64,000 nt of DNA from Pirellulales bacterium (GTDB taxonomy: Bacteria > Planctomycetota > Planctomycetia > Pirellulales > UBA1268), in NCBI GenBank assembly GCA_017853835.1, contig JAFMIU010000005.1, forward strand, positions 1-64,000, in the 5' to 3' direction. Positions within the stretch are counted from its first letter, which is position 1; each line of letters begins with the position of its first letter. The notes below the pieces were generated by a model that had not been told where the DNA came from, did no database searches, and saw only the letters and a program-made list of their open reading frames with translations. The position numbers were made by a program, and so were the translations under genes. This document shows positions 45,224 to 56,403 of this stretch, piece after piece.

Positions 45224-45997
45224 TCAGCGGGCGGGGCGAACGGGGATGCCGCGGCGTTCAAAGAGGTCTTTGACTTGGCGGATCGTACACTGTCCGAAGT
45301 GGAAGATTCCAGCCGCCAGCACGGCATCCGCGCCTCCCCGCTCGACGGCGTCGGCAAGGTGCTCGGCCGCCCCGGCCCCGCCGCTGGCGACCACAGGGAT
45401 GCCGACGGCTCGGCTCACGGCCGCGGTGATTTCCAGGTCGTAGCCCTCCCGCGTGCCGTCGCGGTCCATGCAGGTGAGCACGATTTCGCCTGCGCCGAGC
45501 CGTTCGACCTCGCGGGCCCAGGCCACCGCCTCGAGCCCCGTCGGCACGCGGCCTCCGTTGACGAACACCTCCCACACCTCGCGGCCGTCTTTCACCACAC
45601 GCTTGGGGTCGATGTTGACGACCGTGGCGCAGCTTCCAAGTCGGTCGGCGACGGCCGTGACCAGATCGGGTGTGCGAACGGCCGCCGAGTTGATGCTCAC
45701 TTTCTCGGCCCCCGCCTGCACGAGCCGGGCGGCGTCGTCGAGCGTGCGGATGCCACCCCCGACGGTAAACGGCATGAAGACTGTTTCGGAGACGCGTCGC
45801 ACCACGTCCAGCATGATGCCCCGCCCTTCGTGACTCGCCGTGATGTCGAGAAACACGAGCTCGTCGGCGCCCTCCCGCTCATACCGCGCCGCCACCTCCA
45901 CCGGATCGCCGGCATCGACGAGGTCGAGAAACTTCGTTCCCTTCACGACCCTGCCTTGATTGACGTCGAGGCAGGGAATGATTCGCTTCGCAAGCAC
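45224..45997 (-). CDS. hisF: Imidazole glycerol phosphate synthase subunit HisF
   Basis: HisF cyclises PRFAR with ammonia from HisH to imidazole glycerol phosphate and AICAR. The 257-aa barrel has the catalytic Asp in IIPCLDV (Asp11), the second acid in [14 protein letters not shown], and both phosphate loops ([21 protein letters not shown]). The start is GTG at 45997. It is separated from other his genes and lies 18 nt after thiG. Confidence 0.96.
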   Translation of the reverse strand: MLAKRIIPCLDVNQGRVVKGTKFLDLVDAGDPVEVAARYEREGADELVFLDITASHEGRGIMLDVVRRVSETVFMPFTVGGGIRTLDDAARLVQAGAEKVSINSAAVRTPDLVTAVADRLGSCATVVNIDPKRVVKDGREVWEVFVNGGRVPTGLEAVAWAREVERLGAGEIVLTCMDRDGTREGYDLEITAAVSRAVGIPVVASGGAGAAEHLADAVERGGADAVLAAGIFHFGQCTIRQVKDLFERRGIPVRPAR

Positions 45998-46015
45998 GGC
46001 GGCATCACTCCCGGA

Positions 46016-46879
46016 TCAGGTGGGCTGCACGATCCGCCCCTCGTCGGGGCTCGAGGCCGTCGCATACAGTCGCCGCGGGATGCGGCCGGAGAGAAAGGCA
46101 AGCCTGCCGGCGACACAGGCCGCCTTCATGGCCACGGCCATGCGCACCGGGTCCTGTGCGTGCGCGATGGCGGTGTTGAGCAGCACGCCATCGGCGCCGA
46201 GTTCCATGGCGGCGGCCACGTCGCTGGCCGTGCCGACTCCGGCATCGACGATCACGGGATAGGCCGGATCGCCATCCTTGAGATACTCGAGACAAATCCG
46301 CAGGTTGTTGGGATTGAGGATCCCCTGCCCTGAGCCGATCGGGCTGCCGGCGGGCATCACGCTCGCCGCGCCGAGATCCTTGAGCCGCTTGGCGATCACG
46401 GGATCATCGCTGGTGTAGACGAGCACCGTGAAGCCCTCGCTCACCAGCTTTTCGGTGGCGGCAAGGGTGCCGACCGGATCGGGCAGCAGCGTCTTGGTGT
46501 CGCCGAGCACCTCCAGCTTCACCCATTCCGACGTGGCAGATCCCATGTCGCGCAGAAGTTCCCGGCCCAGACGGGCAACCCGCACCGCGTCGTCGGCGGA
46601 GAAGCAGCCGGCCGTGTTGGGGAGCAGGGCGTATCGGGAGGCGTCGAGGTGATCGAGGATGTTCTCGCCAGCCGCGTTGAGAAGCCGCTCACGACGAACG
46701 GCAACCGTCACGCAGTCGGTGCCCGAGGCATCGAGCGACCTCGCCATGTCGGCGTAGGTCGCATACTTGCCGGTGCCGACCACGAGCCGGCTCGCGAGCG
46801 TGATGCCGCCAACCACCAGCGGACCTCCGCCCATGGCCGTTTCGTCGAGTCCTTCGGATGCATCAGCCGTCCTGCTCAT
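46016..46879 (-). CDS. thiG: Thiazole synthase
   Basis: ThiG forms the thiazole phosphate of thiamine from DXP, dehydroglycine and ThiS thiocarboxylate. The 287-aa barrel shows [16 protein letters not shown], the Schiff-base Lys in [17 protein letters not shown], and the [13 protein letters not shown] and [11 protein letters not shown] loops. GGAGG, inside the end of thiS, lies 5 nt before the ATG, so thiS and thiG are coupled. No TPP riboswitch is seen before the operon. Confidence 0.95.
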   Translation of the reverse strand: MSRTADASEGLDETAMGGGPLVVGGITLASRLVVGTGKYATYADMARSLDASGTDCVTVAVRRERLLNAAGENILDHLDASRYALLPNTAGCFSADDAVRVARLGRELLRDMGSATSEWVKLEVLGDTKTLLPDPVGTLAATEKLVSEGFTVLVYTSDDPVIAKRLKDLGAASVMPAGSPIGSGQGILNPNNLRICLEYLKDGDPAYPVIVDAGVGTASDVAAAMELGADGVLLNTAIAHAQDPVRMAVAMKAACVAGRLAFLSGRIPRRLYATASSPDEGRIVQPT

Positions 46880-47107
46880 TCAGCCTCCACCGACAAACGT
46901 CACGATCTCAATTCGCTCACCTCCGGCAAGATGCCGGCTCGAGAGCGATGCACGCGACACCACCTCGCCATCGACTTCCACCGCCACCGGACGCCCCGAA
47001 AAGCCAAGCATGGCCACGAGGCTTTCGAGGGTAACGCCAGCCGGCACGGGCCGGTGGCTTCCATTCACGGTCACCGATACGTCGGCATCCACGGAGTCGC
47101 GTTCCAC
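46880..47107 (-). CDS. thiS: Sulfur carrier protein ThiS
   Basis: The 75-aa ubiquitin-like protein ends in GGG, as needed for thiocarboxylation. It has typical strands (VSVTVNGSHRPVPAGVTLES, RPVAVEVDGEVVSR, ERIEIVTFV). It begins at GTG 47107, supported by AAAGGACAG 4 nt upstream. It is directly adjacent to thiG. Confidence 0.9.
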   Translation of the reverse strand: MERDSVDADVSVTVNGSHRPVPAGVTLESLVAMLGFSGRPVAVEVDGEVVSRASLSSRHLAGGERIEIVTFVGGG

Positions 47108-47108
47108 G

Positions 47109-47630
47109 CTACTGTCCTTTTCCGCCGCGCGGGTTGGCCTTGTCGAGCAGCACGAGTTCCGACACGCCTGCCGGGGCCGAACTGACCGGAATGCCGTAGG
47201 CAACGGTGACCCCGTTGGTGACATCCGTCACATAGAGCACCGACGGTGCCATTTGATTGCCCGCCGCCCCGGCGAACCTCGCCTGTCCCGGCACGAGGAG
47301 GAACTTCGGGTTTTTCACCTTGCCCGGCTTGAAGCCGAGATCTCTGAGGATGTTGGTCCGGTATCCACTGCCAAACTTCGAGGTCGACGGATTGAGGACA
47401 CCGCCGGTCAGGTCACCTGTTTCGAAGTCGAGAATGAACAGGCCCTCTGCATCGTTCGTGACCGGGGCCGTGCAGACGGCGAACGTGTCGTGGGCAAGCG
47501 ACGACATTGCCTGCACGGGTGGCACCGGCATGGACGATGGCCAGGAAGAGCCGACCCATCCGCCGACGACGGCCGCGAGCCCCACGAGGGCCGCCACCGG
47601 CAAGGGGCGAAGGGTGAGGGTGGATGGCAT
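47109..47630 (-). CDS. Secreted or membrane-anchored protein of unknown function
   Basis: The 173-aa protein has an N-terminal signal/anchor (about 8-30) and a beta-rich body: ILDFETGDLTGGVLN, NPKFLLVPGQARF, SVLYVTDVTNGVTVAYGIPV. GGAGACC precedes the ATG. It lies 1 nt before thiS and would open the thi-his-pil operon. I do not recognise a family. Confidence 0.72.
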   Translation of the reverse strand: MPSTLTLRPLPVAALVGLAAVVGGWVGSSWPSSMPVPPVQAMSSLAHDTFAVCTAPVTNDAEGLFILDFETGDLTGGVLNPSTSKFGSGYRTNILRDLGFKPGKVKNPKFLLVPGQARFAGAAGNQMAPSVLYVTDVTNGVTVAYGIPVSSAPAGVSELVLLDKANPRGGKGQ

Positions 47631-47744
47631 GCGAAGGTCTCCAGGAAGCAGGGGAGGGGACGAGGCACACCGGACATGGCGGCCGGGCGAGGGTGCGGGG
47701 GTGCGGTTCGTGCCGGGGGGAGTCGGGAATCGTGAAGGGAAGGC

Positions 47745-47752
47745 AGTATAGT
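47745..47752. promoter_or_regulatory. Back-to-back -10 elements (AGTATAGT)
   Basis: On the plus strand TATAGT (47747-47752) could serve the sugar isomerase gene at 47821. On the minus strand TATACT (47745-47750) could serve the thi-his-pil operon. Close to the plus start is an inverted repeat GGAAC-5-GTTCC (47759-47773). The rest of the 190-bp divergent gap is G-rich. Confidence 0.4.
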
Positions 47753-47820
47753 TGCTCTGGAACCAGCAGTTCCATCGGCCGCTCGTGGGCCGTTCAGATT
47801 GAACCGGAGCCTCATTCGCC

Positions 47821-49503
47821 ATGGCAGCCTCGCCAACAGCTTCCCGCCGAACCGGCACCAAACGGGCGGTGCTCATCGCCAGTGGAGACCTTCGCGAGGA
47901 GGCAAACCGGGTCTGCTGGCCGGCGCAGTTGGCGATGGAGAAGGCCCTCACATCGGCCTTTGCCCGTGCCGGCTGGACGCTCGAACGCGGCCATGCCGTG
48001 TCGCGAAGTCGCGGTCATGGGTTCATCGCGAGCTGCCGCGAGGGTCTCGATGTGTTTGCCGAAATCGATCCCGACGTGCCGCTCGTGGTGGCGGAGGCCG
48101 TGTGGCAGTATTCCAACCACGTGCTCCCTGGCCTGACGACGCATCGGGGCCCGATCCTCACGGCGGCGAACTGGTCGGGCCAGTGGCCCGGTCTCGTGGG
48201 CATGCTCAACCTCAATGGGTCGTTGACGAAAGCCGGGGTGCCCTACTCGACGATCTGGGCCGACGATTTCGCGAGCCCGAGTTTCGAGCGGCACCTCAAG
48301 GCCTGGCTCGACACGCGATCGATTCATCACGACATGAGCCACGTCGTGCCGTTTGACAGGGTGCGTGTGCCACGTGATCTCGCCAAGCGGGCTGACGTGA
48401 TCGCCGAAGAGCTCCGCACGAAAAAGGCGCTGCTCGGGGTGTTCGACGAGGGCTGCATGGGCATGGAAAACGCCATCATCCCCGACCGGCTCCTCCATGC
48501 GACCGGCGTCTTCAAAGAGCGGCTCAGCCAAAGCGCGCTCTACCACGAAACGATGCGGACGAGCGAGGCCGAAGCCCGCGACGTCTTCCGCTGGCTGGAA
48601 AAGGCAGGCATGCGGTTCCACTTCGGCCGCCACGAGGCCTCCGACCTGACGCGACAGCAGGTGCTGCTGCAGTGCCGCATGTACATCGCCGCCCTGCGGC
48701 TCGCGGATCGCTACGGGTGTGACTCGATCGGCATTCAATACCAGCAGGGACTCAAGGATCTTCTGCCCGCCAGCGACCTTGTCGAAGGCATGCTCAACGA
48801 CTCGAAACGCCCGCCGGTCACGGCGGAGGGGTCGTCCCGGGTCCTCTTCAAGGGCCGTCCGCTCGTGCACTTCAACGAAGTGGACGAGTGTGCCGGCCTC
48901 GACGGCCTGCTCACCCAACGCGTGCACGAGGCGCTCGGCGAGCCAGTTGAAAACACGCTGCACGACATCCGATGGGGCGACTGGGATCAGTCGCGGTCCA
49001 CGGATCATTGGGTGTGGGTGTTTGAAATCTCGGGCGGTGCCCCACCGGCCCATTTCGTGAAGGGCTGGAAGGGTGCCGAAGGGTTTCGGCAGCCGGCGAT
49101 GTACTTTCGTCTCGGCGGCAGCACGCTCGCCGGCATCAGCAAGCCAGGCGAGATCGTTTGGAGCCGCGTGTGGGTCGACGGCACCGGTTCCAAGGAAAAA
49201 CTCTGCATGGATATCGGACGGGCCGCGGTGGTGGCGCTCCCGCCGGAGGAGACACGACGGCGGCTCGATGCAACCACCAAGGAATGGCCGATCATGCATG
49301 CCGTCACCTATGGCGTGTCGCGTGACCAGATGATGGCCCGTCACAAGGCCAATCATGTGCATGTGGCCTATGCCCGCGATGCCGCCGGAGCCGATCGGGC
49401 GGCGGTCATGAAGGCCGCGGTGGCCCGAAGCCTTGGCATCGAGGTCTCCTTCTGCGGAACCCGAGGCCATGGTGCCACGTCGGCCGTCCGCTGGGATGCC
49501 TGA
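47821..49503 (+). CDS. L-fucose/L-arabinose isomerase-family-like protein
   Basis: The 560-aa protein has the size and general shape of the FucI/AraA-type sugar isomerase family, including [36 protein letters not shown] and the C-terminal [20 protein letters not shown]. It is followed 118 nt later by an FGGY sugar kinase, which fits an isomerise-then-phosphorylate route for a pentose or deoxysugar. I cannot confirm the metal-binding residues, so the precise sugar is unassigned. Confidence 0.72.
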   Translation: MAASPTASRRTGTKRAVLIASGDLREEANRVCWPAQLAMEKALTSAFARAGWTLERGHAVSRSRGHGFIASCREGLDVFAEIDPDVPLVVAEAVWQYSNHVLPGLTTHRGPILTAANWSGQWPGLVGMLNLNGSLTKAGVPYSTIWADDFASPSFERHLKAWLDTRSIHHDMSHVVPFDRVRVPRDLAKRADVIAEELRTKKALLGVFDEGCMGMENAIIPDRLLHATGVFKERLSQSALYHETMRTSEAEARDVFRWLEKAGMRFHFGRHEASDLTRQQVLLQCRMYIAALRLADRYGCDSIGIQYQQGLKDLLPASDLVEGMLNDSKRPPVTAEGSSRVLFKGRPLVHFNEVDECAGLDGLLTQRVHEALGEPVENTLHDIRWGDWDQSRSTDHWVWVFEISGGAPPAHFVKGWKGAEGFRQPAMYFRLGGSTLAGISKPGEIVWSRVWVDGTGSKEKLCMDIGRAAVVALPPEETRRRLDATTKEWPIMHAVTYGVSRDQMMARHKANHVHVAYARDAAGADRAAVMKAAVARSLGIEVSFCGTRGHGATSAVRWDA

Positions 49504-49621
49504 GGCATGCGGCCCGCCGTGTCACCGATCGGTTGAGGGGCGCTGGCAGGCGGGGCTTCCCTGTGGCGTCGGTGGCGGCGAGGATACCGGCGGCAGAACC
49601 CATTCCTCCGGAACGTGAATC

Positions 49622-51178
49622 ATGAAGACGCAGGGCTACCTCGGGATCGACATCGGCACGCAGGGTCTTTCGGTCATCTTTACGGATGACGCGATGCGGA
49701 TTCTCGCGACGGGCGAGGGCGACTACGCGATGGTGCCAGGCCTCGCCACCGAGTGTCAGGAGCAGCTGCCGTCTGATTGGGAGCGGGCCCTGGCAGCGGC
49801 GATGCTCGGCATGCGGCAGCGGCTTGCGGCCGCCGGCGTGGAGCCGGAGGTGCGGAGCATCGGCATCTCGGGGCAGATGCACGGCGAAGTGCTCGTCGAT
49901 TCCTCGGGGGTGCCGATCGGAGCGGCTCGGCTGTGGTGCGATGGTCGCAACGAAGCCGAGGGGCACGAACTCACCGAAGCCCTCGGCACGAAGGTCCCGA
50001 AGCGGATGACATCGGCTCGTTGGCTCTGGACGATTCGCAACCAGCCTGAGAAGGCGGCTCGAACGGTCCGCATCACGACCCCCGCCGGCTGGATCGCGCA
50101 CGTGCTCACGGGGGGCTTCACCCTCGGGATCGGTGACGCGGCCGGCATGTTTCCGATCGATCAGTCCACGCTCGATTACGACACCAAGCGGCTCGCCGAC
50201 TTCGACGCGCTGGTGGCCCGCAGCTGCAAGGGGGCGACGATCCGTCCGCTTCGCGACCTGCTGCCGGAGGTGCGGCGAGCCGGCGACGATGGCGGCGTGC
50301 TCGACGCGCGGGGCGCCGCCCTGCTCGGGCTGCCGCAGGGTGTGCCCGTGGCCCCGGCGGAGGGAGACCAGCCCTCGGCGCTTGCGGGATCCCTCATCGC
50401 AGCGTCAGGCACGGTGTCGATGAGTTTTGGCACGAGTGTCGTGGCCAACTCGGTGGGGGATCGGGCCTTCAAGGGCGTCGATCGGGCCATCGACCACTTC
50501 TGCGCGCCCGACGGCAAGCCGATCAACATGGTCTGGCTGCGGAACGGCACCACCGCGATGAACACCGTCGTGGACATGTTCGGCAAGGCGCTTGGAGGCG
50601 ACCGAGGCGACGCGTTTGCGACCATGATTCCGCATCTGCTGGCGGCGCCGGACGACTGTGGCGGCCTGCAGGCCCTGTCGTTCATGGAGGATGAGCCGGG
50701 GGCGGGCGTGTCGCATGGTGGCACGGCCATGGTGATCGGACTCAACGACCGCAACGCGACACCGGGCAACGTTGCCCGGGCGATGCTGCTGGCGACGATC
50801 TTCAATCTCCGCATGGGAAGTGAAGGGCTCGATGCCCAGGGGTTTCCCCGGAAGGAGATCGTGTTGTCGGGCGGGATCACGAAGACGCCCGAACTGGCGC
50901 AGCTCGTGGCCGATGCATTTCATGTGCCCGTGGTGATCCTCGCCGGGGCGACGGAAGGCACCGCCTGGGGAGCGGCTCTCATGGCGAAGTTCCGCGATGG
51001 AAAACTCGCCGGGAAGGGGGGTGACTGGCAGACGTTTCTCGCCGGCCATGCGGCCGACGGTGCTCGTCGATTTGAGCCTCGGCCATCGGCATCAGCCACG
51101 TTTGATCGGATGTTCGCCCGCCACAAGAAACTCGTGGCCCTCCATGGTCAGCTCGACGCGGCCGTCAGGGTCGGCTGA
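49622..51178 (+). CDS. xylB: FGGY-family sugar kinase (xylulokinase-like)
   Basis: The 518-aa kinase has the ATP-grasping N-terminal motif GYLGIDIGTQGLS, ISGQMHGEVLVD, the FGGY-type WCDGRNEAEG and TTPAGWIAHVLTGG, and the C-terminal LSGGITKTPELAQLVAD. These are closest to XylB (D-xylulose to xylulose 5-phosphate), but L-ribulokinase or L-fuculokinase activity is possible next to a FucI/AraA-like isomerase. Confidence 0.85.
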   Translation: MKTQGYLGIDIGTQGLSVIFTDDAMRILATGEGDYAMVPGLATECQEQLPSDWERALAAAMLGMRQRLAAAGVEPEVRSIGISGQMHGEVLVDSSGVPIGAARLWCDGRNEAEGHELTEALGTKVPKRMTSARWLWTIRNQPEKAARTVRITTPAGWIAHVLTGGFTLGIGDAAGMFPIDQSTLDYDTKRLADFDALVARSCKGATIRPLRDLLPEVRRAGDDGGVLDARGAALLGLPQGVPVAPAEGDQPSALAGSLIAASGTVSMSFGTSVVANSVGDRAFKGVDRAIDHFCAPDGKPINMVWLRNGTTAMNTVVDMFGKALGGDRGDAFATMIPHLLAAPDDCGGLQALSFMEDEPGAGVSHGGTAMVIGLNDRNATPGNVARAMLLATIFNLRMGSEGLDAQGFPRKEIVLSGGITKTPELAQLVADAFHVPVVILAGATEGTAWGAALMAKFRDGKLAGKGGDWQTFLAGHAADGARRFEPRPSASATFDRMFARHKKLVALHGQLDAAVRVG

Positions 51179-51196
51179 GGCCGCCCGCCGACCTGC

Positions 51197-51202
51197 TACA
51201 AC
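51197..51202 (+). promoter_or_regulatory. Candidate -10 element (TACAAC) of the lipB-like gene
   Basis: TACAAC ends 6 nt before the ATG at 51209, which would give a leaderless lipB-lipA mRNA. No -35 match is visible. Confidence 0.35.
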
Positions 51203-51208
51203 TCGGGG

Positions 51209-52009
51209 ATGCCGCCTCCACCATCCGTCGCCGCCTCTCTGACCTCCGCCGAGCGGAAGCCGCTTGCGGTGTGGCTCGCCGGCGTGATCGCCTTCGATGA
51301 CTATCTGGTCATGGCGGAACGGCTGGCGGGCGAAGCGGCTCAGCCCAATGGTCGCCTGCCGACGTTGGTGCTGTGCGAACTCGCTCCCGTGATCACGATC
51401 GGCCGGGCCGGATCGCGGGCCGATGTGCGGCTCTCCGATGAAGATCTCCGAGCGAGGCGTCTTGCCGTGCGGTTCACCGGTCGCGGAGGCGGGGCCGTGT
51501 TGCACGGGCCGGGGCAGGTGGTGGTGGCGCTCTTTGCCAGGCTCGAGGATCTCGGTTTCGGCAGAGACGACGTGGGCCGGTTCGTCGAACGCTTCCAACG
51601 GGGCGTTGCCGAAGCGATCGGTGCGGCGCGGTGTGGCAGCGGTTCTCTCGAGCCTGGCGTCCACGCGGTCTCCGGCCGATCCGGCATTGTGGCGGCCCTG
51701 GGGATGGCGATCCGTCGGGGTGTCGCCTGCCACGGGGCGTTCGTCAATGTCTGCCCTCCGCTCGACCTTTTCCCACGGATCGATACCATTCCCCGGAGGC
51801 TCCGCCCCGCCGGCACCGTGGGTCCCAGCACCATGGGATCGATTGAGGCCGACGTGCAGCGGCGTGTTCGACTGCAGGATGTGCGCACCGCGCTCGTGCA
51901 GGGCATCGCCGACGCGATGGATGTTCCGAGGGTGCACATCAACGCGGGGTTTCCCATCCGCATCCCGTCCCCGCCGAATCAGCCGGAGGTTGCCAGAAGT
52001 GTCGGGTGA
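51209..52009 (+). CDS. LipB-like protein without the Lys/Cys catalytic dyad
   Basis: LipB moves octanoyl from acyl carrier protein to lipoate-dependent enzymes through a Cys with a Lys. The 266-aa protein keeps the fold cues (VITIGRAG, GRGGGAVLHGPGQVVV, MAIRRGVACHG). However, Ile160 occupies the expected Lys position (GIVAALG) and Ala201 the expected Cys (RPAGTVGP in place of the PCG turn), with a short insert before it. It overlaps lipA by 11 nt. The fold call is sound; activity is doubtful or the mechanism is different. Confidence 0.78.
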   Translation: MPPPPSVAASLTSAERKPLAVWLAGVIAFDDYLVMAERLAGEAAQPNGRLPTLVLCELAPVITIGRAGSRADVRLSDEDLRARRLAVRFTGRGGGAVLHGPGQVVVALFARLEDLGFGRDDVGRFVERFQRGVAEAIGAARCGSGSLEPGVHAVSGRSGIVAALGMAIRRGVACHGAFVNVCPPLDLFPRIDTIPRRLRPAGTVGPSTMGSIEADVQRRVRLQDVRTALVQGIADAMDVPRVHINAGFPIRIPSPPNQPEVARSVG

Positions 52010-52931
52010 ATCCATGCCGCAGGCGACGTCGACGCTCCTCCCAATTCTCGGTGAGGCTCCCGCGTCCGCACCGCCATCCTCGCGACGCCTTCCGCCCTGG
52101 CTGCGGCAGAATCTCGGCGTTGGCGGAGGCCACGCCGAGACGGCCCACCTCATCGCGGAACTCAACCTCGAAACGGTCTGCTCGTCGGCGAAGTGCCCCA
52201 ATCGGCTCGAGTGTTGGTCGCAGCGCACGGCCACCTTCATGATTCTGGGCAATGTCTGCACCCGTCCGTGCGGCTTCTGCTCGGTGCCCAAGGGCAAGAC
52301 CGAACCGCTCGAGGGGGACGAGCCCGAGCGGGTCGCCGAGGCGGCAAGGCGGCTCGGCCTGAAGCATGTCGTCATCACCAGTGTCACCCGCGACGACCTG
52401 CCCGATGGCGGCGCGGAGCACTTTCGGCGCACGGTCGATGCCGTGCGGGCGGCCACAGGAGCGACGATCGAAGTGCTCGTTCCCGACTTCCTCGGGAAGG
52501 ACGGGGCGCTCGAGCGGCTCATGGAGGCGCGGCCCGAGGTGTTCAACCACAACACCGAGACGGTGCCCCGGCTCTATCGCACCGTTCGCGGGCGGAAGAG
52601 CGTGTATGCGTGGACGCTGCAGCTTCTCTCCGATGCCAAGAGGGTGTTTCCCGAGGTGCGAACCAAAACCGGCCTGATGCTCGGTTTGGGAGAGACCCGC
52701 GACGAACTGCTCGACGTGTTTGCCGACCTCCGGGATCACGACGTCGATTTCCTCACGCTGGGTCAGTATCTCCAGCCATCGCTCGATTCGCTTCCCGTGG
52801 AGCGGTATCTCCCTCCGGAGGAGTTCGAGGAGCTGGGGTCGCTCGCCCGCAGCATGGGATTCCGTCAGGTGGCCAGCGGCCCGCTCGTGCGATCGAGCTA
52901 CCACGCCCGCGACATGGCCGAAGCCGGATAA
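51999..52931 (+). CDS. lipA: Lipoyl synthase
   Basis: LipA is the radical-SAM enzyme that inserts two sulfurs into octanoyl groups. The 310-aa product has the auxiliary cluster Cys set (CSSAKCPNRLECW), the radical-SAM CTRPCGFC and the C-terminal RSSYHA. I chose GTG 51999 because GGAGG lies 9 nt upstream (51985-51989); ATG 52014 is the alternative and has no such site. It overlaps the lipB-like gene. Confidence 0.95.
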   Translation: MSGESMPQATSTLLPILGEAPASAPPSSRRLPPWLRQNLGVGGGHAETAHLIAELNLETVCSSAKCPNRLECWSQRTATFMILGNVCTRPCGFCSVPKGKTEPLEGDEPERVAEAARRLGLKHVVITSVTRDDLPDGGAEHFRRTVDAVRAATGATIEVLVPDFLGKDGALERLMEARPEVFNHNTETVPRLYRTVRGRKSVYAWTLQLLSDAKRVFPEVRTKTGLMLGLGETRDELLDVFADLRDHDVDFLTLGQYLQPSLDSLPVERYLPPEEFEELGSLARSMGFRQVASGPLVRSSYHARDMAEAG

Positions 52932-52958
52932 GCCGCTTCAGCAGACGGTCGCTTCGAT

Positions 52959-54053
<1,095 letters not shown>

Positions 54054-56403
54054 GATCCGCCGCCTCCAGCACCCCGAGGATGTCGCCGGCGACGGTCCGT
54101 GACGAATCGTCCGCCAGATTGTACTGCCTGATCACCGCCTGCACGTGGTCGCATCGCAGGAGCATCCCATGGTGTTCCACGCTCGCCGAGAACGCGGCGA
54201 GGGCGGTCCGCCGCAGCGGATCCGGAAGGTCGTGACGATCGGCCTGGGTCATGAGGATGTCCTGGGCCGCCGGACTCGCGAGGGAGCCGAGCAGGGCGGT
54301 GGCGGGGGCGAAGAGTTCTGCCACATCAAGGGCGCGTTGTGCCGTGGCCACTGCCGGTCTGACGTCCCAGCCGCGCTTCGACAGCAGCGCGAGGAGGGTG
54401 AACGCTTCATGAGCTCGTGCCAGACGCTCCCGCCGAGCGGCCTCACGACTGGCGGGATCGATCGCCACGGGGCCGGCGGTTCTCGCCACCATGTCGGGAA
54501 ACCTCGGCAGCATCGCGACGGCGCCGGTGGCATCGTCGATCATCGGTCGAAACATGCTGTCGAGCCGATCCACGATCGCCACTCCCGGCATGCCTGCCGT
54601 CGCGTTCCTGAGTGAGGCGAGGAATCGTCCGTGCTCGTCGTCATCGAGCGGATCGACCACGACGAGCACCGGGGGCGTGCCACCGAGGCCCTGGTGACGG
54701 AGGAGCTGGGCGGTTTCGACGGCCGAAGGGGTGGAGAGGCGGGCTGCGACGACGACGAGCACCGTGTCGGCATGGCCACGGGCGGCGAAGAGGGCCTCCC
54801 GGCCGTTCGTCGCGCGAATCGGCTCGTAGCCGAAGCGAGACACATCCGTGGCCAGCGTCTCGAGGACGAGCGCGTCGGGATGGGCCACCACGGCCCGCTC
54901 GGTGCCCGTCGCGGTGGCGGCGTGGAGCAGCGCCTCGAGCACACGGCTCGAACCGGCATACGGCGGGTCACCGGCGGTGAGGGCCAGGGTGCGGGCGGCC
55001 GCAAACTGCACGCCGGCGTCCGGAGCGCCCAGCGCCCTCACAAGCGCCTTGCGAGTCGCGGGAACGAGTTCGAGGTCGGCGTCGGAACCCTGCGGCGGCG
55101 CAAGGGCCGCCGCCACGCCGGCCGCCGCTTCCAACATGCCCCGCGCGATCGCGTCGTCGAGCACGTCGGCTGCGACCGCGACGGAGAAGCCATTGGGACC
55201 TGTCAGCGGCTTTCGCAGCTCCTGGGGGGCGATCGCCGACGGGCTGCCAGCGGCGACGAGGAGCGCCTCCATGCGAGCCAGCAGCACGAGACGCACGGCC
55301 GATGGGTCTCGAGGGTCGAGCGCTGCCAGGTCGCCGGCGAGGTGCATCGCCTCTCGGGCACGGGCGGCCCGCGGTGTCATGCGGGTGTGCACAAACCTCT
55401 TGGATGTCGCGTCCCACACGGCCCTTTCGACGACGCCTTCGAGGCTGCCGCCGAAGGCCACGGCGGCGGCCCCAGGGTCGCGAATCGGCTCGAGCGGGTG
55501 TTTGGCATCGGGCAGGCTCCGCGCCCGAAGCACCCGGTCGAGGCGGGCGGCCAACACGCCCATCGCGGTGTCTCGGGAGATGTCCGACGCGTAGCCATGA
55601 CGTGCGAGGATGCGGCGGGCTGTTTCCGAGACCGCCTCAGGGGCATCGGCCGCGACCGCCGGCGCCAGGAGAAACACGGCAATGTCGCGAGAGCCGCTCA
55701 GATCGAGCGATTCCATGATGCCCGGCCACGCCTCGACCTCGGAGGATGCGAGCCAGTCGAGCAGGGGATCACGGCAATCGCTCCCGATCAGCGTGATGAT
55801 CTCGCGGGCACGTCGGCATCGAAGGGCGTCTTCAGGGCGGGTCGACGACACCAACGGAACGACTGCCGGAAGCGCATCGACGCCCGTGCGAGCGAGCTGG
55901 TCGGCCGCGGCAAGGCCTTCGGCCGTGGAGGGGCTGCCGAGGAGCGACGCCCACTCCTCCACCTGCTCAGGGGAGTGCCGCCGGGCCAGCGAGGCGGCTC
56001 GAATCGCCGCGACCAGTCGGCCTGCGTCGGGGTCGCGTGTCGCGAGCAGACGCTCGAGCGATCCAAGGCCGACGGCATCGATCCCATCGCCAAGATCGGC
56101 CATCAGTGAGGGACGATCCGGACCCGCGTCGTCGAGCGACGTCACGACTTTCGCAAACCACTCGGCGGCCGCGGCACCGGCGTCGACGGAGGCGGCGCGG
56201 ACGGCGGCATCGAGATACTCGGCGGGCGTCGTGCGCCAACTCGCCGACAGCGATTCCACCACGGACCGCTGCAGCGGGTCGAGTGGCGGGTCGACGATCG
56301 GATCGGCCGCACGGGCGGCACCGGCGACCGCGCAGGCAGCCAGAACCGGAATCAGAAGAGCGAACCGGAGCAGAGCAGGCATGGGCGACCGGCGACAGGG
56401 CGG

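Noticed and set aside
43661..46333. An 890-residue open frame on the plus strand
   Set aside because: It runs antisense across gspE-like, pilT, hisF and thiG, all confidently identified, so it is a compositional artefact.
47631..47820. TPP riboswitch upstream of the thi operon
   Set aside because: No CUGAGA-type core or THI-box pattern is visible on the minus strand.
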